From contig JACKDW010000002.1 of assembly GCA_020633295.1 (NCBI GenBank), forward strand, positions 1,364,001 to 1,428,000: 64,000 bases of DNA. Reading direction: 5' to 3'. Below the pieces are notes generated by a model, which worked only from the letters and a program-made list of their open reading frames with translations, searched no databases and was not told the DNA's origin. The stretch comes from Myxococcales bacterium. GTDB taxonomy: Bacteria > Myxococcota_A > Polyangia > Nannocystales > Nannocystaceae. A program made the translations under genes and the position numbers. Positions 15,743 to 24,441 of this stretch are shown in pieces; within the stretch, counting starts at the first letter, position 1; each line of letters opens with the position of its first letter.

Positions 15743-16864
15743 ATGACGAGCCCTGACGCGAGATCCACTCCTCCGGGGGGCGGAAATTTCCGCTCCGACA
15801 ACAACGCGGGCTTGTGCCCAGAGGCCCTGTCAGCGCTGTCCGCGTGCGAAGGCGGGTACGCGATCGGGTACGGCGATGACGACGAGACCGCGCGCGCGGT
15901 CGCGGCGTTTCGCGCGTTGTTCGGCGCCGACACCGGCGTGTTCTTCGTGGCCACGGGGACCGCGGCGAACACCCTCGCGGTCGCGGCCATGACCGAGCCG
16001 TGGCAGCGCGTCGTCTGTCATCAGTACAGTCACTGGGCCGACGACGAGTCGACCGCGCCCGAGCGCGTGACCCTGTGTCGCACCACCGCGTTGGCCTCGC
16101 GCGCGGATCCCACGAAGCTGGCGCCAGAGGACCTCAAGGACATCTTTACGGCGGGGCGTCGGGACGTGCACTCGCCCGCGCCCGGCGTGCTGACGCTGAC
16201 GAACCCCACGGAGCTGGGGACCGTGTATACGCCCGCCGAGACGCGTGCGCTGTGCGAGCTCGCCCACGCCCACGGGTATCGCGTGCACGTCGACGGCGCG
16301 CGGTTCGCCAACGCCGTGGCGACCGTGAGCGCGCGGGCGGGCCTCGACCCGGGCGCCACGTGTCGCGCGCTCACGGTCGACGCCGGCGTCGACGCGCTCT
16401 CCTTCGGCGGGACCAAGAACGGGCTCGCGTTCGGCGAGGCCGTGCTGTTCTTCCCGCAGGTCAAGACCCCTGATGTCGCCCGCGCGATCACGCGGTTCCC
16501 GTACCTGCGCAAGTCGACGGGGCACCTCCTCAGCAAGCATCGCTTCGTCAGCGCCCCGTTCGCGCGCGTGCTCGACGGCGCCCGCGCGCCCTGGCTCGCG
16601 CACGCCAGCCGGGCCAACGCGATGGCGAGGCGCTTGGTCCGCGGGCTCGAGCGGCAGGGGCTCGAGCCGCAATTCGTCTGCGAGGCCAACGGCGTGTTCA
16701 TTCGCTTCGCGCCGGCGCTCGACCAGGCCCTGCGCGCGCAGGGCTACGCCTACTACCCCTTTGAGTCGCCGCGCGGCCCGGTCGCGCGCCTCATGTGCAG
16801 CTTCAATACGCCGGAGTCCGCGGTGGACGGGCTGCTCGTCGCGATCGAGCGCGCGTCGGCGTGA
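15743..16864 (+). CDS. Low-specificity threonine aldolase-like PLP enzyme
   Basis: 373 aa, fold-type I PLP enzyme. FRSDNNAGLCPEAL at the N terminus matches the threonine aldolase FRSDNxAG start; also ATGTAANTLAV, HVDGARFANA and SFGGTKNGLAFGEAVLFF with the PLP-binding Lys. The family cleaves threonine/allo-threonine to glycine and acetaldehyde. ATG 15743 begins 21 nt after a TACCGT hexamer. It is divergent from the protease gene and monocistronic. Confidence 0.88.
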   Translation: MTSPDARSTPPGGGNFRSDNNAGLCPEALSALSACEGGYAIGYGDDDETARAVAAFRALFGADTGVFFVATGTAANTLAVAAMTEPWQRVVCHQYSHWADDESTAPERVTLCRTTALASRADPTKLAPEDLKDIFTAGRRDVHSPAPGVLTLTNPTELGTVYTPAETRALCELAHAHGYRVHVDGARFANAVATVSARAGLDPGATCRALTVDAGVDALSFGGTKNGLAFGEAVLFFPQVKTPDVARAITRFPYLRKSTGHLLSKHRFVSAPFARVLDGARAPWLAHASRANAMARRLVRGLERQGLEPQFVCEANGVFIRFAPALDQALRAQGYAYYPFESPRGPVARLMCSFNTPESAVDGLLVAIERASA

Positions 16865-16963
16865 GCCCGTCGAGGGCTCGCGAGGCCGCGTCGCGTCGCG
16901 CGGGTGACCGCGAGCACGCCGGCGGACGTTGACCGCGTCGCCGGCCCCGGGCGAGCGCCGGCG

Positions 16964-16998
16964 CGACGAGAACAAGATGTCTTTTAAGACACTCGTCG
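16964..16998. terminator. Nested hairpin after the aldolase gene
   Basis: Outer 7-bp arms CGACGAG / CTCGTCG enclose TGTCTT-TT-AAGACA. About 100 bp after the aldolase stop; could be a terminator or an operator for the next gene. Confidence 0.35.
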
Positions 16999-17117
16999 AC
17001 GCGCCCGCGAATTCGCGCCAGGGCGAACTCGACCAGCGACATCGCCTGTTCCTTCGGCCATGATTTAGGTGATCGCGCCGGGCGCCGAGGCCTGCGCCGA
17101 GGCCCGTGCAACTCGCC

Positions 17118-18341
17118 ATGTCGCTCAATTCGCCTTTGTCCCCTGCGGCTGCGCGCGTCGCGACTCGCGCGCGCGTCCCGAGCCTCCTCCTGCTGCTCGC
17201 GCTCGGCCTGCCCGCGTGCGAGCGGTCCTCCGCGGTCGAGTCGACGCCGCCCGACGACCAGGGGCTCGCGCCCTTGGCCTACGACGAGCAGCCCGATGAG
17301 CTCGACGCCGAGGATGAGCCCGCGGCGGTCGCGGAGGGCTCGTTGACCGAGACGGCCGTGAGCCCCGAGGTGGATGAGGACAGCCGCGCCTGGCAGGCGC
17401 GCATGCTCGCCGCCATCGAGGCGTTCAAGCGCGACGACCAGGACGGCTACATCCGCGTGTCCACGCTCTCGCCGAAGCGGGACGAGGTAGGCGACTTCGT
17501 GTTCACGGATAGCGTCGTGGAGGAGCCGAGGGCGGCGCCGGTGCTGCTGAGCAGGATGCTCGAGCGCCGAACGACGCGCGTGACGAGGCAGGCGATCGCC
17601 GAGGCGCTGCCGCGCACCCGCGGCGACTGGGCCGAGGGCGCGTCGCACCTGATCCGCACCGAGGCCGAGGCCTCCGTCCGCAAGGTGCTGGTCGAGAGCA
17701 TGCGCTACGCGCCCTACCCCCACAACCTTCGCGGGCTGCGGTACGGCTTCCGCGACGAGCATCGACACGTGCGCGCGGCCGCGACGAGGACCTCGGGGTT
17801 TCTGCGCAACGGCAAGGCGCTGTGGACGGAGCTGGTCTCGGCGCTGTTCGACGAGGACGCCGAGGTGCGGGCCGGCGCCGCGAGCTCGCTCGGCCGGCTC
17901 GGCGTCGCCGAGTCCTGGGAGGGGCTCGTGCGGGTGCTGGGCGATCGCAACGGCGAGGTCCGGTTCAAGGCCCTGGAGGCGCTCGATCGCATCGATCACG
18001 CGCGCGCCCAGCAGCTGCCGGAGCTCGAGAAGTTGACGCGGGATGAGAACGAGCGCGCCGCAGCGCTCGCGAGCTCCCTGCTCGGTCGCCCGCCGGTGCG
18101 ACGGCGGCCGAAGCCCAGCGCGACGACGGGGGTCAAGGCGAAGGCGAGCGTGACGGTGGAGGCGAGCCCCGTGGCTCCGAGCGGAGCACCTTCAAGCTCC
18201 CCTCCAAGCCCTCCGGCGAGTCCTCCGGTTCGCTCGGCCGATCCTCCGGCGAGCCCTCCCGCGAGCGGTCCTGCGGGCACGTCGCCCTCGGGGGCGTTCG
18301 GGGACGCGACCGCGCCGACCTCGCCGCCGCGCGGATCATGA
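17118..18341 (+). CDS. HEAT-repeat lipoprotein
   Basis: 407 aa. Signal peptide with lipobox GLPAC, an acidic linker (residues about 40-95), a helical central part with HEAT-like repeats (for example EDAEVRAGAASSLGRLG and NGEVRFKALEALDRID), and a Ser/Pro-rich C-terminal tail. HEAT repeats form protein-interaction scaffolds; the binding partner is unknown. An alternative GTG lies four codons upstream. It is not obviously in an operon; the exonuclease gene follows after 67 bp with its own -10. Confidence 0.75.
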   Translation: MSLNSPLSPAAARVATRARVPSLLLLLALGLPACERSSAVESTPPDDQGLAPLAYDEQPDELDAEDEPAAVAEGSLTETAVSPEVDEDSRAWQARMLAAIEAFKRDDQDGYIRVSTLSPKRDEVGDFVFTDSVVEEPRAAPVLLSRMLERRTTRVTRQAIAEALPRTRGDWAEGASHLIRTEAEASVRKVLVESMRYAPYPHNLRGLRYGFRDEHRHVRAAATRTSGFLRNGKALWTELVSALFDEDAEVRAGAASSLGRLGVAESWEGLVRVLGDRNGEVRFKALEALDRIDHARAQQLPELEKLTRDENERAAALASSLLGRPPVRRRPKPSATTGVKAKASVTVEASPVAPSGAPSSSPPSPPASPPVRSADPPASPPASGPAGTSPSGAFGDATAPTSPPRGS

Positions 18342-18392
18342 GCGGAGCGTGGGCCGTCCTGCGTTTGTTTGAAGAAGCGCCGGCTTCACGTG

Positions 18393-18398
18393 TATAAC
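18393..18398 (+). promoter_or_regulatory. -10 hexamer of exonuclease gene
   Basis: TATAAC, 10 nt before ATG 18409. Confidence 0.45.
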
Positions 18399-18408
18399 CG
18401 CGCACTCG

Positions 18409-19290
18409 ATGCCCGCATCCGCGCCCAGGGTTGGTTTTGCACGCAGACGGGCTCCCACGGCCGAGCAGCTCGGACCGCGGTTTGAGCGGTTTGTACGCGG
18501 CCTCGTGCGTCCGGTGGTGTTCTTCGACACGGAGACCACGGGCACGGATCCGCTCTCGGACCGCATCGTCGAGATCTCGATCGTCCGCGTGATGCCGCAC
18601 CCGATCGGCGTCGAGGAGCCGCGGACCTGGCGGGTCAACCCGGGCGTTCGCATCCCGGTCGAGGCCAGCGAGATCCACGGGATCTACAACGAGGATGTCG
18701 CGGACAAGCCGACCTTCGCGCGGCTCGCCGACGAGATCCTCGAGCTGTTCGACGGCGCGGACTTGGCCGGCTTTAACGTCAGCCGCTTCGACATCCGCGT
18801 GCTGCAGGCCGAGCTGCTGCGCGTGCGCAAGCCGCTGGAGCTGTCCGCGCTGCGGGTGGTCGACACCCAGGTGATCTTCCACCGACGGGAGCCGCGCAAC
18901 CTCGCGGCGGCCGTGCGCTTCTACTGCGGCAAGCCGCTCGAGGGGGCCCACGGCGCCGAGGCGGACACGATCGCGACGCTCGAGGTGTTCGCCGGTCAGC
19001 TCGCGCGCTACGACGATCTCGCGGTCGATGTCGACGGGCTGCACGCGGTCTCGAACTCGATCAACCAGGCCTTCGTCGATGTCGGCCGACGCTTCGCGTG
19101 GCGCGACAACGAGCCGGTGTTCAACTTCGGCAAGCTCAAGGGCACGCCCCTGCGGGAGGCCGCCGGGGACCCCGACGCGCGCTCGTACTTGAACTGGATC
19201 CTCCAGGGCAACTTCGAGGAGGACGCGAAGGCGCTGGTGCGCGACGCGCTGGCGGGGCAGATCCGACGACGTCCGCCGCGCCCCGCGTGA
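18409..19290 (+). CDS. DEDDh 3'-5' exonuclease (DnaQ-like)
   Basis: 293 aa. Exo I VVFFDTETTGTDPLSDRI (acidic D/E pair), Exo II AGFNVSRFDIRVL, and Exo III with AHGAEADTIATLEVF (HxxxxD). A C-terminal domain of about 70 aa contains PVFNFGKLKGTPLRE and SYLNWILQGNF, a module known from stand-alone exonucleases that resembles DUF3820-like domains. It probably acts in DNA repair or RNA turnover rather than as the replicative epsilon subunit, since no PHP or clamp-binding motif is visible. Confidence 0.87.
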   Translation: MPASAPRVGFARRRAPTAEQLGPRFERFVRGLVRPVVFFDTETTGTDPLSDRIVEISIVRVMPHPIGVEEPRTWRVNPGVRIPVEASEIHGIYNEDVADKPTFARLADEILELFDGADLAGFNVSRFDIRVLQAELLRVRKPLELSALRVVDTQVIFHRREPRNLAAAVRFYCGKPLEGAHGAEADTIATLEVFAGQLARYDDLAVDVDGLHAVSNSINQAFVDVGRRFAWRDNEPVFNFGKLKGTPLREAAGDPDARSYLNWILQGNFEEDAKALVRDALAGQIRRRPPRPA

Positions 19291-19312
19291 GCCCGACTCG
19301 CTCCCGACTCGC

Positions 19313-20275
19313 TCAGCTCGGCCGCGGCGTGCCGTCTGCCGTCGCGCGGGAGGGGAAGAAGCGCGGCGACTGGTCGCCGAGGATGACGGTCGTGCCGGGC
19401 GGGACGCTGTGCGTGAGCCAGACGTTGCCGCCGATGATCGAGCCCTCGCCGATCACCGTCTTGCCGCCGAGGATCGTCGCGCCGGCGTAGACCGTGACGC
19501 GGTCCTCGATCGTCGGGTGGCGCTGGGCCCGGGTCTCGCGGGCGGCCGACGCGTCGACCGAGAGCGCGCCGAGGGTCACGCCCTGGTACAGCTTGACGTG
19601 ATCGCCGATGCGCGAGGTCTCGCCGATGACCACGCCGGTGCCGTGGTCGATGAAGAAGCTCGAGCCGATGGTCGCGCCCGGGTGGATGTCGATGCCGGTG
19701 CGGCCGTGGATCAGCTCGGACATCATGCGCGGGAGCAGCGGGACCTCGCGCGTGTAGAGGTGGTGGGCGATGCGGTGCACCGTGATCGCGGCGATGCCCG
19801 GATAGCTCATGATGACCTCGGGCGCGTTGCAGGCGGCCGGGTCGCCGGCGAGCGCGGCCTGGACATCGGTGTTGATGATCTCGCGCAGCGCCGGGATCGC
19901 CTGCAGGAGGCCGATCGCGTGCTCGTGCGCGACCGACTTGATGGCGTCCGGCGCGATCTTGGAGACCAGCAGGCCGCCGCTGCAGCGCACGCTCAGGGCC
20001 CGGGCGGTCACCTCCTCCATTCGGCGGAGGATCCGGGCGCAGCGCTCGCCGACGAAGTACCTCGAGGTCAGCTCGTCGAGCGGTTCGGGCGTGAAGTACC
20101 CGGGGAAGATCACCGACATCAGGTCGTCGAGGAGATGCGAGATCTCGCTCCTCGTCGGCAGGTTGTTGCCGTCGATGTGGTTGATGTTTCCGTGCTCGTG
20201 GTACGAGTCCAGGATCGACTCGACGACACGCGCAAGCCTGCGCTCGTGGTCGTTCACGGGGGGACCATAGATCAT
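19313..20275 (-). CDS. Serine O-acetyltransferase
   Basis: 320 aa. N-terminal helical SATase domain (about 10-160) and a left-handed beta-helix C-terminal half with hexapeptide repeats: HPGATIGSSFFIDHGTGVVIGE, IGDHVKLYQGVTLGA, HPTIEDRVTVYAGATILGG, IGGNVWLTHSVPP. Catalyses acetyl-CoA + serine to O-acetylserine for cysteine synthesis. The long N-terminal domain (EpsC/plant-like serine acetyltransferase size) is longer than E. coli CysE. ATG 20275 is chosen because upstream codons show no domain. Confidence 0.9.
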   Translation of the reverse strand: MIYGPPVNDHERRLARVVESILDSYHEHGNINHIDGNNLPTRSEISHLLDDLMSVIFPGYFTPEPLDELTSRYFVGERCARILRRMEEVTARALSVRCSGGLLVSKIAPDAIKSVAHEHAIGLLQAIPALREIINTDVQAALAGDPAACNAPEVIMSYPGIAAITVHRIAHHLYTREVPLLPRMMSELIHGRTGIDIHPGATIGSSFFIDHGTGVVIGETSRIGDHVKLYQGVTLGALSVDASAARETRAQRHPTIEDRVTVYAGATILGGKTVIGEGSIIGGNVWLTHSVPPGTTVILGDQSPRFFPSRATADGTPRPS

Positions 20276-20428
20276 TGTTCCGGGACGCGCCCGGCGCCCC
20301 GCGCGAGCGCGCGCGGCTGCCCTGATTGCATCCAGGAGCGTTTGCGCCGAGTCGCGGAGACGGCTCGCGTCGCGTGCCCTGCGGCCGCGCGCCTGGGTCC
20401 GATTTTTGCCGCCCCGCGCCCGTCGGGG

Positions 20429-20434
20429 TACGCT
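20429..20434 (+). promoter_or_regulatory. -10 hexamer of small gene
   Basis: TACGCT, 8 nt before TTG 20443; flanked by a GGGG/CCCC pair. Confidence 0.35.
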
Positions 20435-20442
20435 CCCCACGT

Positions 20443-20688
20443 TTGAGCGTCGAGCCGTCAACGCCGATCGTCGTGCTCGTCCAGCAGCTCCTGCTCGGGC
20501 GGACGGAGGGGATGAGCGCGCCGCAGCTGGCCGCGTTCGTCGACGGCTGGACCAGCTTGCTCGAGCTGTTGAAGCGACCCGAGGTCTGCATGCCCGACGC
20601 GCCCGAGTCCGAGCGACAGGTGCTCGTCCAGCTCGTCGAGGACATCGAGACCGCGCAGCGTCGCGCGCTCGGTGACGACCCAGCCTGA
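20443..20688 (+). CDS. Small protein of unknown function
   Basis: 81 aa, TTG start. Predicted helical: PIVVLVQQLLLG, a Leu-rich second helix around AAFVDGWTSLLELL, and a charged C terminus (ERQVLVQLVEDIETAQR). I recognise no family. It is divergent from the serine acetyltransferase gene. The start is proposed because a TACGCT hexamer sits 8 nt upstream; an in-frame ATG at residue 24 is the alternative. Composition is typical of coding DNA here. Confidence 0.5.
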   Translation: MSVEPSTPIVVLVQQLLLGRTEGMSAPQLAAFVDGWTSLLELLKRPEVCMPDAPESERQVLVQLVEDIETAQRRALGDDPA

Positions 20689-21725
20689 GGCGTCGTCTCG
20701 CCGCTCGAGCTCGCGCGCGTCGTCGTGGGGAGCAGCGGCGCGTGCTTGGAATCGCGTCCGGCCGCCGCCGGAGTGAGATCCATCTCGGTGGGTTGGGAGC
20801 GAGTAATCGGCGTGCGCGAGTCGAACCATCGTGCGCGAGTCCGTGGTGTGTAGGCGTCTCATCGACTTGGTGAAAACACTATGTATCGAGGGTGGTAAAA
20901 CCGCTCGTCAAGAACGGGGCGCAAGCTTGTCGCGCTCGCGAGTTCCCTACATCCGAATACACGAGCCAAATGGAACAATGATTGCGTGCCGTTTCGCGCA
21001 TGGTTTTTTACTCGGTGAGCAATCGTAAAATCCACGAACAAAACTAATATAATTAACAATGCGATTGCCGAGGAAGCGACGCGCGATTGTGTGCGAGAAA
21101 TGCGCGATGCGCGAATTGGCGCGGGCCCATGGCGTCGATTTCGGCCGCTTCGCGAGGGCCCATGGGCAAAAAAGATCGAAAAAAATCGCTCGCGGGCGAT
21201 CGCTCCTGGAGAGATCTCCGAGGCACTGAATCGCGCGAGCGGACGAGGCCGGACCCGCGAGCATCCGCGGCCTGACGCGTGCTGCCGCGCGCTCGCGCGC
21301 GCTCGAGTAGCGCCTGGCGAAGGGGACAGGTTCGAGCGCGGGCGCGCGCGTCGCCTGGGGTGAAGGCGCGCGCGCGAGCTGCTGCGGATGGGCGTCCGAG
21401 CGAGCGCAATCGCGCGACGCGCTGGCCTCGGCCTGGCTCGTCAAGGCCCGCGCGGAGCCGTTGTCGAGCGCCAGGCCGGGTCGCGTCTTGACCCGTGAGA
21501 GCGGCGCGCTCCAGGGTCGCGCGGCGCGTGTTCGGGCGTCGCGCGGTCGGCCGGAGCAACAAGGGGGGGTAAGTCCGAAGCGTCTCGAATCGCCGTGAAC
21601 CGCGTCTCTACGGGTGATTCGGTCGTGACCGTCGAGGTGACGGGTTGGTGTTTTGAGCAACAAAAGCAACAGCGCGTGACGAGGGACTCGTCACGCGCTG
21701 AACCCCGGGATGGGGGCGATTTTGC
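20689..21725. other. 1.0-kb region without a recognisable gene
   Basis: No ORF with coding character. 20860-21060 is unusually AT-rich and contains a consensus TATAAT at 21048-21053 (plus strand, no good -35). Around 21175-21205 two A runs next to a small ATCGC/GCGAT stem would form a terminator on the minus strand. 21220-21600 is GC-rich and repetitive in CG/GC dinucleotides. A small RNA or regulatory region is possible but unproven. Confidence 0.4.
21671..21699 (-). terminator. Terminator of the Fis-like gene
   Basis: Perfect 13-bp stem AGCGCGTGACGAG / CTCGTCACGCGCT with a 3-nt loop. On the minus strand it is followed by GTTGCTTTTGTTGC, a moderate T-rich tract. Confidence 0.75.
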
Positions 21726-22013
21726 CTACTCGGCGAGGGCGATCGCGGGGGCCGACATGGCGGAGACGGCGACCGGAGCGGGCTGGCCGGCGGACATCGG
21801 GCTCTGCTGGGTCACCGGGGTCGTCTTGCTCTGCCGCGGCCACTCGATACGGTGCTTGATAATGCGGCGCTTGAGCGCGTGACGGGTGATTCCGAGCAGA
21901 TTGGCGGCCTCAACGATGCTTCCGGCCTCGGTCAGGGCGTTCTCGCAGAGGAGGCGTTCGGCGTTGCTGAGGTTGAGGTCTTGGAGGATGATCTGGCGCA
22001 TGGCGGGCAGCAT
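21726..22013 (-). CDS. Small Fis-type helix-turn-helix protein
   Basis: 95 aa. Residues about 15-58 form a Fis/HTH_8 module: LSNAERLLCENALTEAG, then NLLGITRHALKRRIIKH, the C-terminal DNA-binding motif normally found in NtrC-type activators. There is no AAA+ or receiver domain, so this is a lone DNA-binding protein. The C-terminal 35 residues are Pro/Ala/Ser-rich and probably disordered. Two ATG starts (22013, 22001) are possible. The 370-bp upstream region is AT-rich, so regulated expression is plausible, and a strong terminator follows. Confidence 0.75.
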   Translation of the reverse strand: MLPAMRQIILQDLNLSNAERLLCENALTEAGSIVEAANLLGITRHALKRRIIKHRIEWPRQSKTTPVTQQSPMSAGQPAPVAVSAMSAPAIALAE

Positions 22014-22385
22014 AAGAGAAAAGCCCGGACCGGAAAAGGATGAAAGGGTAGTCCAAATTTACAAAAAAACAGAACCGTAACACCTGGTTTGCTATGTATG
22101 CTTAGCGTGTTTAAGTAGTTTATAACCCGGTTTGGCGATTGGAGATTCGAATACAAACGCATGGTTCGTATTATTGGGGACAATTTTTTCTTTTTATTCG
22201 TCGCGGTTTGATCCATACAGAGGGCTCCCAGATGCGCACAAAAAGCTCTCAAAGCGAACGTTGTCGAGCGTGCGTGGTTGGCGGATCAGCCAAGGGAACG
22301 GCCCCCGCAGGGGCGTGCTCGAGCCTCGTTCGGCGTTCGCCGAGAATCTGACCAAACCTGGGCCCAGGGTAAGATAGGCGGCCTC
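22014..22385. other. AT-rich divergent intergenic region
   Basis: 372 bp between the Fis-like gene (-) and the REC-PATAN gene (+), clearly AT-richer than average from 22020 to 22210, with A and T runs (about 22060 and 22185). It probably carries the promoters of both genes; I see no further gene. Confidence 0.5.
22370..22375 (+). promoter_or_regulatory. -10 hexamer of REC-PATAN gene
   Basis: TAAGAT, 10 nt before GTG 22386. Confidence 0.45.
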
Positions 22386-23396
22386 GTGTCCGACTCCTCT
22401 TCTAGTTCGCCATCATCGGTGCGCACCCTGGTGGTCGTCGACGAGATGATCCTTCGAGCGGCGATCGAACGCCGATTGATGCAGGAGGGACACACCGCCG
22501 CGTCGGTTGGAGGTGTCCGCGAGGCCGTCGACCTGCTGCAGAGCGAGCTGTTCGACGTGGTGCTGTGCGACCTGCACATGAGCGCGGGCGACGGGACCGA
22601 GCTGCTGATGTGGCTCGGGAGCTACCGGCCGTCGATCCCAGTGCTCGTGATCTGTGAGGCGATGGCCCCGGGGATGGGGAACAGCTACGAGAGCGGCGGC
22701 TCCGTGCGGATCGTCGAGAAGCCCATCGACCTCGACAAGCTGGTCCGGATGGTCGAGGAATGCGGCCTGCGCGAGGGGTTTTACGGCAACGATATCGAGA
22801 TCGAGCTGTTTGACTACGTGCAGATGATCGCGCTGACGGGCCGCGACAAGTCGATCATCATCTCGACCAAGGTGGGCGTCGGCCGCCTGTGGTTTGAACA
22901 CGGCGACATCTCGCACGTGCAGTTTGGCGAAATTCGCGGAGAGAACGCCTTTTACGCGCTGCTGGGGATGGAGCAGGGGACCTTCCGCGAGACCCTGTTT
23001 CGCCCGCCGCCGACCCGCTCCGTCGTGCGGCCGAGCATGCACCTCCTGATGGAGGCGGCCCGTCGCAAGGATGAGGGGCTCCTCGGGCTGTCGCCCGAGG
23101 AGGTCAAGCGCATCGAGAAGGAGAAGATCGAGCGCGAGAAGGCGAAGAAGGCGGCGAAGAAGGCGGCGAAGGAGGCGGCGAAGCTGGCCGCGGCCGCCGC
23201 GGCCGCCGCGGCCGAACAGCCGCCCGCTCCCCGAGCCAGCGCCGCCGCCCCAGCGAGAGTCGGCGGCGCCGCCCCAGCGCGAGCCCACGGCAGCGCCCCA
23301 GCGCGAGCCCACGGCAGCGCCCCAGCGCGAGCCCACGGCAGCGCCGAGCCGCGGCGCGTCCGTCATGGATCGCCTCAGCTTCCTGACGGACGATGA
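22386..23396 (+). CDS. REC-PATAN (DUF4388) response regulator
   Basis: 336 aa as read. The receiver domain (about 15-135) has LVVVDEMI in place of the usual acidic pair, phospho-acceptor Asp in VVLCDLHMSAGDG and the Lys in IVEKPIDLD. It is followed by a PATAN/DUF4388 domain (about 138-240: IELFDYVQMIALTGRDKSI...GRLWFEHGDISHVQFG...GENAFYALLG) and a Lys/Glu/Ala-rich coiled segment. The last 55 residues read poorly, while another frame gives a Pro-rich sequence with a regular 8-residue repeat leading straight into the Roadblock gene. A frameshift fusion is possible (see findings). GTG start after TAAGAT. Confidence 0.78.
   Translation: MSDSSSSSPSSVRTLVVVDEMILRAAIERRLMQEGHTAASVGGVREAVDLLQSELFDVVLCDLHMSAGDGTELLMWLGSYRPSIPVLVICEAMAPGMGNSYESGGSVRIVEKPIDLDKLVRMVEECGLREGFYGNDIEIELFDYVQMIALTGRDKSIIISTKVGVGRLWFEHGDISHVQFGEIRGENAFYALLGMEQGTFRETLFRPPPTRSVVRPSMHLLMEAARRKDEGLLGLSPEEVKRIEKEKIEREKAKKAAKKAAKEAAKLAAAAAAAAAEQPPAPRASAAAPARVGGAAPARAHGSAPARAHGSAPARAHGSAEPRRVRHGSPQLPDGR
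23251..23346. repeat. 24-bp tandem repeat at the gene junction
   Basis: Four units, the last three identical (23275-23298, 23299-23322, 23323-23346). In the frame of the Roadblock gene each reads QREPTAAP; the first, diverged unit (QRESAAPP) differs partly at a third codon position in that frame. Confidence 0.8.
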
Positions 23397-24441
23397 TGAG
23401 GACGGAATGACGGCGTCGGCCTCGTCTTCGTCTTCGTCCTCCTCGCAGCCGGCCCGAACCGCGCCACAGCCACAGCAGCCACAGCCACAGCCACAGCCAC
23501 AGCCACAGCCACAGCCACAGCCACAGCAGTCACGACCGCCGCAGCCGACACGGCCGGCGCCGCCGCGACCGCAGCAGCGGCAGGCCGCGCATCAATCTCA
23601 GTCGCAGTCGCAGTCGCAGCCGCAGCCGCCGCCGACGCGGCCGCGGTCCGGTCGTCGACCGCAGCCCCAGGGGCAACAGGCGCCCCAGCAGGCGCCGCGT
23701 CCCCGACCCCGCGCGACCCCGGCGAGCCAGGGTCAACCACGCACCCGACCGCAGCAGACGCAGCGCCCGGCCGACCCTCGACGTCCGCGCCCGCAGCCTC
23801 CTCAGCAGGCCCAGCAGGCCCAGCAGGCCCAGCAGGCACAGGCTCACCAAGCTCAACAGGCGCCGCGGCCGAAGCCGCGCGCGCAGCCGCAGCCTGACGA
23901 GTCGATCAACGACGGCGTCCCGGTGATGCGGCGACGCGTGAAGACGCTCGAGCGCGTGGTCAAGACCTCGCCGTCATCGTCGGCGTCGGCGTCGACCTCG
24001 AGCGCGCGCAAGCCCGTGCAGGATCTGACCGTACGCGCGGACAGCCCCCCGGCGTCGGCGGCCGAGTCGACCTCCAACGCGCGCCGGACGAACTCCGCGG
24101 ATCTGCTCGATGACCCCGAGATGCGCGATCTGATGCTCGGCCAATTCTGGCAGTTCGAGGGCGTCGACGGCGTGGCGATCATCTCGAGCACCGGGAAGGT
24201 GATCGCCGAGGACATGCGCAGCAACAGCAACGCGGTCACGCTCGCGGGCTTCTATATGCGCGGCGCGGCCAGGATCGCGCGGACGCTCGGGTACAACGTG
24301 TTCGACGGCGTGATCGCGCGATCGACCAACAACCAGCAGATGATCATGGTAGGAATGGGCGCGACCTCGGCCGTGCTCTCGGTCGCGCCGGGATATGACC
24401 CCGAGGCCATTCGAGACGCGATCATGGGGGTAGGGAACTAG
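23365..24441 (+). CDS. Roadblock/LC7-domain protein with long Q/P-rich linker
   Basis: 358 aa from ATG 23365, overlapping the previous gene by 32 nt in another frame. An acidic/Ser-rich start (TDDDEDGM) is followed by about 180 residues of Gln/Pro-rich low complexity built on short DNA repeats, then a C-terminal Roadblock/LC7 domain (about 240-358: FWQFEGVDGVAIISSTGKVIAE, TLAGFYMRGAARIA, QQMIMVGMGATSAVLSV). Roadblock proteins often regulate small Ras-like GTPases (MglB acting on MglA). No ribosome-binding site precedes the ATG, which may mean it is the 3' part of one REC-PATAN-Roadblock gene. Confidence 0.72.
   Translation: MDRLSFLTDDDEDGMTASASSSSSSSSQPARTAPQPQQPQPQPQPQPQPQPQPQQSRPPQPTRPAPPRPQQRQAAHQSQSQSQSQPQPPPTRPRSGRRPQPQGQQAPQQAPRPRPRATPASQGQPRTRPQQTQRPADPRRPRPQPPQQAQQAQQAQQAQAHQAQQAPRPKPRAQPQPDESINDGVPVMRRRVKTLERVVKTSPSSSASASTSSARKPVQDLTVRADSPPASAAESTSNARRTNSADLLDDPEMRDLMLGQFWQFEGVDGVAIISSTGKVIAEDMRSNSNAVTLAGFYMRGAARIARTLGYNVFDGVIARSTNNQQMIMVGMGATSAVLSVAPGYDPEAIRDAIMGVGN
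23464..23528. repeat. CCACAG hexamer microsatellite
   Basis: About ten CCACAG-type units within the Roadblock linker (PQ repeats). Similar short repeats recur at about 23597-23620 (CAGTCG) and 23806-23840 (CAGGCC). Confidence 0.8.
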
